DNA of 11,862 nucleotides from Thermoplasmata archaeon (GTDB lineage: Archaea > Thermoplasmatota > E2 > UBA202 > JdFR-43), in NCBI GenBank assembly GCA_021158865.1, contig JAGGSX010000127.1, positions 1 through 11,862 on the forward strand, in the 5' to 3' direction. The notes beneath the pieces are model-generated. The model was not told the DNA's origin, ran no database searches, and saw nothing but the letters and a program-made list of their open reading frames with translations. Below, piece by piece: positions 6,882-11,862 of this stretch; the stretch's first letter is position 1, and every line of letters starts with the position of its first letter. A program made the position numbers and the translations under genes.

Positions 6882-7592
6882 ATGGAAGGTAATAAAAAAA
6901 TGATAACCATATATATAATGGGAAAAGCCTACAAGGTGCCATTTGGGCTGACAATAATGAAGGCTGTGGAATATGCAGGCTATAGATTTATAAGAGGAGC
7001 AGGCTGCAGAGCAGGATTTTGTGGAGCATGTGCCACAGTTTATAGAAAAAAGGGAGATTATAAATTCCGCACCGCTTTAGCATGTCAGACAACTGCTGAG
7101 GATGGTATGTATCTTGCACAGCTTCCATTTGTTCCAGCCAATAGGGAAGAATATAACATAGAAAATATTGACCCAGATAAAAATGTGCTTTCTGAGTATT
7201 ATCCTGAGATAAACAGATGTGTGTCATGCAATACATGCACAAAATCATGTCCTCAAGAACTGGATGTGATGGATTTCATACAGGCGGCAATCAGAGGAGA
7301 TTATAAAAAAGTGTCTTCTCTATCTTTTGATTGTATACAATGTGGCTTGTGCACAGCAAGGTGCCCTGCAGAGATAACCCATTATCATGTGGCACAGCTT
7401 GCTCGCCGCATATATGGAAAATATTATTCCCCAATACCCAAACATCTGGAGAAAAGAGTCGGAGAGATAAAAAAAGGAAAGTTTGATAAGGAAATAGAGA
7501 GGTTGAAGAAAATGAGTGTAGATGAATTGAAGAAGGCTTATGTTAAAAGGAAGATTGAAAGAATACCCAGAGGAGAGGTGAGAGAAGAATGA
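6882..7592 (+). CDS. frdB: Fumarate reductase/succinate dehydrogenase-type iron-sulfur subunit with two [4Fe-4S] motifs
   Basis: The 236-residue protein combines an N-terminal [2Fe-2S] domain (C42, C47, C50, C68; GAGCRAGFCGACATV) with two four-cysteine motifs, C113-C116-C119-C123P and C151-C154-C157-C161P. This is the SdhB/FrdB/TfrB layout. The third motif is CIQCGLCTARCP, whereas quinone-linked SdhB/FrdB have a non-cysteine at the second position and bind [3Fe-4S]. Here a full [4Fe-4S] cluster is expected, as in HdrC and methanogen TfrB. Unlike TfrB (from knowledge of that family), there is no CCG domain at the C-terminus; that function could be supplied by HdrB encoded 1 bp upstream. The tail (after about 185) is highly charged. 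It overlaps frdA by 4 bp. The name frdB is by family; the direction in vivo is unknown. Confidence 0.8.
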   Translation: MEGNKKMITIYIMGKAYKVPFGLTIMKAVEYAGYRFIRGAGCRAGFCGACATVYRKKGDYKFRTALACQTTAEDGMYLAQLPFVPANREEYNIENIDPDKNVLSEYYPEINRCVSCNTCTKSCPQELDVMDFIQAAIRGDYKKVSSLSFDCIQCGLCTARCPAEITHYHVAQLARRIYGKYYSPIPKHLEKRVGEIKKGKFDKEIERLKKMSVDELKKAYVKRKIERIPRGEVREE

Positions 7593-9241
7593 AGCTCATA
7601 AATGGCTATACTGAAGAAATGAGAGAATCCATAGAAAAGGTAGAGAAGACAAGGGCTGAGAGAATGAAAAAATCATTTGAAGCTATGAGCATGGAAGAAA
7701 GGGAGGAAGTTTTAAAAAAATATCATCCTGATTACAAGCCTGACAAGAAAAGGGCTGTAAAAGTTGGACCTAACAAAGGTGATATAGCACCCCACGAAGT
7801 GGTTGACCTCTTAGAGGCATACCCTCTGATAGATCCAAAGGATATAGATTTGAAGCACATTGATTATGATGTTGATATTTTGATAGTAGGAGGAGGAGGC
7901 GCAGGAACCGTGGCAGCCCTGTGGGCAAATAATAGCGGAATACCTGCTGAGAATATTCTTATGGCAACGAAATTGAGGCATGGAGATGCCAATTCCATGA
8001 TGGCTCAGGGAGGGATACAGGCTGCAGATAGGGAAGAAGACAGCCCTGCCATACATTATCTTGATGTTGTCGGTGGTGGTCACTTCGCCAATAAACCTGA
8101 ACTTGTAGAGGCTCTTGTGAAGGATGCTCCTTTCATATTGAAATGGCATGAAGAACTTGGAGTCCAATATGATAAGAATCCAGATGGAACTTATGTAGAA
8201 CGTTCGGGAGGAGGAACATCCAGATTTAGATTGCATTCAGCTAAAGACTATACAGGAATGGAGATAATGAGAGTCATTCGTGATGAATTCAGGAACAGAA
8301 AAATACCTGTTTTGGAGTTTTCTCCTGCCATAGAACTTTTGATGGATGATTCTGGAACTGTAGCAGGTGCTTTGCTCCTCAATATGGAAACAGAACAGTA
8401 TTATGTTGTAAGGGCTAAAGCAACCATAATGGCAACGGGCGGCTTCGGCAGGCTCCATATTCAAGGGTTTCCAACAACAAATCATTATGGAGCTACCGCT
8501 GATGGGCTTGTGATGTCATATCGTGCTGGAGCACGTTTAAGAGACCTTGATACAGTGCAGTATCATCCTACAGGAGCGGCATATCCAGAGCAGATAGTTG
8601 GCTTGCTTATAACTGAGAAGGTCAGAGGTATGGGTGCTCAACCAGTGAATAAAAATGGCGAGCTTTTCGTATTTCCTCTCGAGCCGAGAGATGTAGAGGC
8701 TGCTTCTTTTATAAGAGAATGTTATGGAAGAAATAACTGCGTTGAAACTCCAACAGGGATGAAGGGTATATGGCTTGATTCGCCTATGATAGAAGAAATA
8801 GAAGGAGAAGGTGCAATACAAAAAAATCTTGATGCAATGTATCGTATGTATAAGCGTTTTGGAATAGATATGACAAAAGACCCGATACTTGTTTTTCCCA
8901 CCCTGCATTATCAGAATGGAGGTGTTGAAATAGATGCAAATGCCAGAACAAGTGTATCAGGTCTCTTTGCAGCGGGCGAAGTAGAAGGAGGCGTCCATGG
9001 TAAGAACAGGCTTATGGGCAACTCTCTTCTGGATTACAATGTATTTGGAAGAAGAGCAGGAATAAATGCTGCAAAATGGGTAAAGAAGCATGGAAAGCCG
9101 AAAAATCTGAATTTAAAACATGTGGAAAATTACATAAAGGAATTAAAGAGAGCAAAAATTCCTAAGAAAAGAAAATCACCAATGTTGTTGCCAGATTATA
9201 GAGGAGAAAAAGTATTGGCAAGGGTGGTTGATATATTTTAG
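7589..9241 (+). CDS. frdA: Fumarate reductase/succinate dehydrogenase-type flavoprotein subunit
   Basis: The 550-residue flavoprotein has the FAD motif GGGGAG (101-106) and MAQGGI (138-143). It also has LHSAKDYTG (H216), TEKVRG (R346), LHYQNGG (H440) and KNRLMGNSLLD (R474). These match the four substrate/proton-transfer residues of SdhA/FrdA, so fumarate/succinate chemistry is likely. The histidine that covalently binds FAD in SdhA/FrdA is replaced by N135, so FAD should be non-covalent, as in L-aspartate oxidase and soluble fumarate reductases. The first 95 residues form a charged, mostly helical extension before the Rossmann fold, with HPDY and VGPNKG. No cytochrome or membrane-anchor gene follows, so the enzyme should be soluble. 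AGGAGAGGTG (7571-7580) precedes the start. L-aspartate oxidase was considered, but the dedicated FrdB partner argues against it. Confidence 0.85.
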   Translation: MKLINGYTEEMRESIEKVEKTRAERMKKSFEAMSMEEREEVLKKYHPDYKPDKKRAVKVGPNKGDIAPHEVVDLLEAYPLIDPKDIDLKHIDYDVDILIVGGGGAGTVAALWANNSGIPAENILMATKLRHGDANSMMAQGGIQAADREEDSPAIHYLDVVGGGHFANKPELVEALVKDAPFILKWHEELGVQYDKNPDGTYVERSGGGTSRFRLHSAKDYTGMEIMRVIRDEFRNRKIPVLEFSPAIELLMDDSGTVAGALLLNMETEQYYVVRAKATIMATGGFGRLHIQGFPTTNHYGATADGLVMSYRAGARLRDLDTVQYHPTGAAYPEQIVGLLITEKVRGMGAQPVNKNGELFVFPLEPRDVEAASFIRECYGRNNCVETPTGMKGIWLDSPMIEEIEGEGAIQKNLDAMYRMYKRFGIDMTKDPILVFPTLHYQNGGVEIDANARTSVSGLFAAGEVEGGVHGKNRLMGNSLLDYNVFGRRAGINAAKWVKKHGKPKNLNLKHVENYIKELKRAKIPKKRKSPMLLPDYRGEKVLARVVDIF

Positions 9242-9265
9242 ATCTTTTATTTCTGAATAAAAGAT
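9242..9265 (+). terminator. Perfect inverted repeat right after frdA
   Basis: ATCTTTTATT (9242-9251) and AATAAAAGAT (9256-9265) are exact reverse complements around a 4-base loop (TCTG), beginning at the base after the frdA stop codon. The position suggests transcription termination, RNA processing or 3'-end protection for the operon. It lacks an immediate U tract, so it is not a classical intrinsic terminator. A T5 run lies at 9288-9292. Confidence 0.4.
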
Positions 9266-9282
9266 GGCTCAACAAAGCAGCA

Positions 9283-9316
9283 TTATATTTTTAAATAAAT
9301 TGCAATTATCATTTCG
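9283..9316 (+). promoter_or_regulatory. Archaeal promoter of the ferredoxin-aor operon
   Basis: TTATATTT (9283-9290) and the overlapping TTTAAATA (9290-9297) are both acceptable TATA boxes, centred about 30 and 24 bp before the ATG at 9317. Either would start transcription at or just before the ATG, giving a leaderless mRNA. No Shine-Dalgarno motif is present before 9317. Confidence 0.5.
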
Positions 9317-9715
9317 ATGTATATAAAAGCAATTCCTGAAAATTGTTCTGGATGTATGGTTTGTGAGGAAGTATGTTCGATGAAGCATTTTAATGTTGTC
9401 AATAGATATAAATCAGGGATAAGAATAGAAAGAAAAAGTGTTGTTGAAGACCTGCCGCATATATGCAGTCATGGAAATGAATGCAATTATGAATGCATAG
9501 CTGCATGTAAATTTGATGCAATTAAAAAAGATGAAAAAGGAATAGTTTATGTTGTGTATGAAAACTGCGTTGGCTGTCATCTATGTGAGCTTGCGTGTCC
9601 TCTAAATGCCATACATGTTCATAATAAATTGGCATATAAATGCGACCTGTGCGGCGGCGAGCCAGAATGCATAAAATATTGTTCCCAGAATGCATTACAG
9701 CTAGTGGAGGGATAA
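9317..9715 (+). CDS. Four-cluster polyferredoxin, probable electron-transfer subunit of the adjacent AOR
   Basis: This 132-residue protein contains 16 cysteines in four groups: C10/13/16/20, C50/56/60/64, C84/87/90/94 and C109/112/118/122. This is the pattern of HycB/DmsB-like electron-transfer subunits with four [4Fe-4S] clusters. The second group has wider early spacing (C-x5-C-x3-C-x3-C) than the usual C-x2-C-x4-C-x3-C. There is no twin-arginine or other signal, so it should be cytoplasmic. The next gene, an aldehyde:ferredoxin oxidoreductase, starts 1 bp after the stop. Some AOR-family enzymes, such as the archaeal WOR5 type, use a dedicated subunit of this kind, and I infer that role here. 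Its own promoter lies just upstream, so it is expressed independently of the kor-hdr-frd operon. Confidence 0.85.
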   Translation: MYIKAIPENCSGCMVCEEVCSMKHFNVVNRYKSGIRIERKSVVEDLPHICSHGNECNYECIAACKFDAIKKDEKGIVYVVYENCVGCHLCELACPLNAIHVHNKLAYKCDLCGGEPECIKYCSQNALQLVEG

Positions 9716-9716
9716 A

Positions 9717-11552
9717 ATGTATGTGGAAAGAGGTTGTTATGGTGGGAAAATTTTATTCATTGATCTGAATAAAGGAGAGGGGAAAAGGCAAGCCATAGGG
9801 GACAGTTTTGCTTTGAAATACCTTGGTGGCGACGGATTTGGGGCATATTTTGTAAATAAATATATAGATGCCAGTATTGAACCTTTTTCTCCAGATAATG
9901 CAATAATTTTTTCTGCTGGACTGCTAACGGGAACAATTTTTCCTACTGGTGGAAAGGCAGCAGCTTTTTCAAAATCCCCATTGACGAACGGATGGGCTGA
10001 GGGTGTTTCTGGTGGTAGAATTGGATTTGCTTTAAAACAGGCTGGATATGATTCAGTTATTATAAGAGGAAAAGCAAAGAAGCTTTCATACTTGGTTATA
10101 AAAAATGATGAAGTTGTAATAAAAGATGCCACACACCTCTCTGGAATGACTACACGCCAGACGGCAGAAGAAATTAAAAAAGACGAAGGAAACGAATTTG
10201 TTGTTGCTTCAATTGGAATTGCTGGAGAAAAATTGGTTAGATTTGCTTCAATAGATTGTGATGAAAGACAGTTTGGGAGGGCTGGAATAGGCGCAGTTAT
10301 GGGAAGTAAATTGCTTAAAGGAATAGCTGTTTATGGAGATAAAGATATAAAGGTTGCAAAACCAGAAAAAATGTATAAACTTTTTGAAGATTATTATGAG
10401 AAGATAGTAACACACCCTTCATTTCAAGATGATGGAAAATATGGGACTGGCGAGTTTTTGGAATGGATGAATGCCGAGAGGGGAACATTTCCGACTAAAA
10501 ATTGGAGTGAAGGGGTTTTTGATAACAGGGATAAAATAAATCCATATTACTGGGCTCCTCGTTATGTTTTGAAAAATAAGGCATGCATTCAATGTCCAAA
10601 GCCCTGTGGGAAAGCATTTGTTTTGAAAGGAGATGGCATGTTAGATGGAGTTGAATATGAAACTTTATTTTCATTGGGAAGCAATTGTGGTGTTGGAGAC
10701 ATAGAAGCTGTTGCAAAAGGAAATGAGTTATGCGATTTATATGGAATGGATACAATTTCTACAGGTGGAGTGATAGGTTATACAATGGATTTATATGAAA
10801 ATGGGCTTTTGAGCAAAAATGAAATAGGAATCGAAGCAAGATTTGGAGACGGGGATGCAATGATAGAATTGATAAAAAAAATTGCTAAGAGGGAAGGAAT
10901 TGGAAACATACTCGCAGAAGGCGTTAAAAGAGCATCTGAAAAATTTGGAAAAGATGCAGAAAAATATGCTGTCCATGTTCGGGGGATGGAGCCTCCTGCT
11001 TATGATGTTAGAGGCATAAAAGGAATGGCTCTTGCTTTCATGACATCTCCGAGAGGAGCATGCCATCTTCGCTCTGCTGCCTATGCTCTTGAGTTAACAG
11101 GAAAATTCTGGAAATATGAAGGTGTTGATAGATTTAGCTCAAAAAATAAGGGAAAGGAGATAGCAGATATGGAAAATTTTATGGCTGTCTATGATGCTCT
11201 TGGAGTTTGCAAATTCTCCCGTGGAATTTTTCTACTGGATTTTTATGATGCTTTAGATGCTGCGATTGGAAGGGGCTTTACAGAAAATGAACTGCTTTTA
11301 ATAGGAGAAAGGATACATAACTTGAAGCACATTTTCAACATAAAAGCTGGATGGAAAAGAGAGCATTCAAAATTGCCAGATAAATTTAGAATACCCATCC
11401 CAAAAGGAGTGGCAAAAGGAAGTTATATAAGCAAAGAAGAAGAAAAGGAGATGCTGGATGATTATTTCAATGCAAGAGGCTGGGGAAAAGACGGGATACC
11501 AAAAAGAAATAAAATAGAAGAATTAGAAATAGAAGAATTCATGCAGAAATGA
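9717..11552 (+). CDS. aor: Aldehyde:ferredoxin oxidoreductase (tungstopterin enzyme)
   Basis: The 611-residue protein is of normal length for the AOR family, which oxidises aldehydes to carboxylic acids with a tungsten-bis-pterin centre and passes electrons through a [4Fe-4S] cluster. Visible signatures include GCYGGKILFIDLNKGE at the N-terminus, YLGGDGFGAYFVNKYI, GGRIGFALKQAGYD and the cluster ligands C290-x2-C293-x3-C297. GVEYETLFSLGSNCGVGD and MDTISTGGVIGYTMDLYE also match. DALGVCKF supplies the fourth cluster ligand C498 next to the pterin-binding loop. GGAGGGA (9706-9712) precedes the ATG, and the gene overlaps the next one by ATGA. The aldehyde substrate cannot be told from sequence; AOR, FOR, GAPOR and WOR types share these motifs. 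The partner ferredoxin gene upstream suggests a heterodimer. Tungsten rather than molybdenum is inferred from the family. Confidence 0.9.
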   Translation: MYVERGCYGGKILFIDLNKGEGKRQAIGDSFALKYLGGDGFGAYFVNKYIDASIEPFSPDNAIIFSAGLLTGTIFPTGGKAAAFSKSPLTNGWAEGVSGGRIGFALKQAGYDSVIIRGKAKKLSYLVIKNDEVVIKDATHLSGMTTRQTAEEIKKDEGNEFVVASIGIAGEKLVRFASIDCDERQFGRAGIGAVMGSKLLKGIAVYGDKDIKVAKPEKMYKLFEDYYEKIVTHPSFQDDGKYGTGEFLEWMNAERGTFPTKNWSEGVFDNRDKINPYYWAPRYVLKNKACIQCPKPCGKAFVLKGDGMLDGVEYETLFSLGSNCGVGDIEAVAKGNELCDLYGMDTISTGGVIGYTMDLYENGLLSKNEIGIEARFGDGDAMIELIKKIAKREGIGNILAEGVKRASEKFGKDAEKYAVHVRGMEPPAYDVRGIKGMALAFMTSPRGACHLRSAAYALELTGKFWKYEGVDRFSSKNKGKEIADMENFMAVYDALGVCKFSRGIFLLDFYDALDAAIGRGFTENELLLIGERIHNLKHIFNIKAGWKREHSKLPDKFRIPIPKGVAKGSYISKEEEKEMLDDYFNARGWGKDGIPKRNKIEELEIEEFMQK

Positions 11553-11806
11553 AAAAAATTATTATTTTAATGACAATATTCCTTTTCGGCTTTGCTGGAG
11601 AATTCAATTTAAATATGAATAAGGGTTATGAAAAGACATATAGTGAATATGAAGAAATCCTTCCTTACAATTATTCAAATGATGCAGCCCATTTCAAATA
11701 TTATGAGAACGATACCCACATAGAGAGATGGTATGAATGGTGGTATCTGAATGTGAAAAATGGAAGCAATGCATTGTTGTTATATTTTTTTACATTGGGT
11801 GATTAA
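11549..11806 (+). CDS. Secreted CrtC/AttH lipocalin-like protein, N-terminal part before an in-frame stop
   Basis: The readable part is 85 residues. It begins with a signal peptide (MKKIIILMTIFLFGFAG, residues 1-17: lysines followed by a hydrophobic core), so the product is exported. From about 58 it has HIERWYEWWYLNV and LLLYFFTLGD, resembling the start of the CrtC/AttH lipocalin-like fold (EWWYF ... FF). Family members are several hundred residues long. After the TAA at 11804-11806 the same frame stays open to the window end (11807-11862), coding NNQLKSMKEVVAFFYKEK, which reads like the next strand of the domain. So this is probably a longer gene interrupted by a nonsense change or sequencing error, and it is also cut by the window edge. 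It overlaps aor by 4 bp. The molecular function is unknown, and the family assignment rests on a short motif. Confidence 0.5.
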   Translation: MKKIIILMTIFLFGFAGEFNLNMNKGYEKTYSEYEEILPYNYSNDAAHFKYYENDTHIERWYEWWYLNVKNGSNALLLYFFTLGD

Positions 11807-11862
11807 AATAATCAACTCAAATCAATGAAGGAAGTTGTGGCATTTTTCTACAAAGAAAAAGA
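11807..11862 (+). other. In-frame continuation of the CrtC-like gene past TAA (cut by window end)
   Basis: This segment stays open in the frame of the preceding ORF for 18 codons to the window edge. The amphipathic KEVVAFFYKEK would fit a lipocalin beta-strand following FFTLGD. It is not a separate gene start: the ATG at 11825 has no clear ribosome-binding site. Confidence 0.4.

Larger units (their letters stand above)
464..9241 (+). other. Nine-gene operon korDABC-hdrACB-frdBA
   Basis: All nine genes are on the plus strand. Junctions are: korD/korA 14 bp overlap, korA/korB 11 bp overlap, korB/korC, korC/hdrA and hdrA/hdrC 4 bp ATGA overlaps, hdrC/hdrB 4 bp gap, hdrB/frdB 1 bp gap, frdB/frdA 4 bp ATGA overlap. 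The only promoter seen lies before korD, and an inverted repeat follows frdA. Internal genes have Shine-Dalgarno-like sequences while the first does not, as expected for a leaderless first cistron. This implies one transcript and coupled translation of the three enzyme modules. Confidence 0.8.

Noticed and set aside
7589..9241. frdA as L-aspartate oxidase (nadB)
   Set aside because: Non-covalent FAD would fit, but the overlapping FrdB-type iron-sulfur subunit gene and the absence of NAD biosynthesis neighbours point to fumarate reductase.
11804..11806. In-frame stop read as pyrrolysine or selenocysteine
   Set aside because: The codon is TAA, not TAG or TGA, and TAA and TGA terminate other genes in the window.

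Overview
The window looks like part of the genome of an anaerobic archaeon with AT-rich DNA. The evidence is TATA-box promoters placed so close to start codons that transcripts would be leaderless, a ferredoxin-dependent 2-oxoacid oxidoreductase, an archaeal-type HdrABC, and an aldehyde:ferredoxin oxidoreductase. A euryarchaeal/Thermoplasmatota-like lineage is a guess; nothing here fixes the taxon, and no methanogenesis marker is present.

Region by region: (1) 1-324 is the decayed 3' end of a DDE insertion-sequence transposase. Its reading frame is broken three times, its conserved tail is partly deleted, and a candidate IS terminus ends it. (2) 325-463 is an AT-rich intergenic stretch with an imperfect direct repeat, an A7T8 tract and a TATA box. 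(3) 464-9241 is a tight nine-gene operon, korD-korA-korB-korC-hdrA-hdrC-hdrB-frdB-frdA, whose genes overlap by 4-14 bp or are separated by 1-4 bp. (4) 9242-9316 holds a perfect 10-bp inverted repeat and a second promoter. (5) 9317-11552 encodes a four-cluster ferredoxin and an aldehyde:ferredoxin oxidoreductase. (6) The last gene, overlapping aor by 4 bp, is the start of a secreted CrtC/lipocalin-like protein. It is interrupted by an in-frame TAA and then cut by the window end.

How the genes may work together (inference): KorABCD interconverts 2-oxoglutarate and succinyl-CoA using ferredoxin. HdrABC is a flavin-based electron-bifurcating complex able to exchange electrons with ferredoxin. FrdAB is a soluble fumarate reductase/succinate dehydrogenase without a membrane anchor. 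The operon may therefore couple the fumarate/succinate pair, through HdrABC, to the ferredoxin that Kor needs or produces, forming a ferredoxin-linked half-TCA module. Three sequence details fit a soluble, non-standard machine. The MvhD-like tail of HdrA has lost most of its [2Fe-2S] cysteines. FrdB has two full [4Fe-4S] motifs instead of the quinone-side [3Fe-4S] motif. FrdA lacks the histidine used for covalent FAD attachment.
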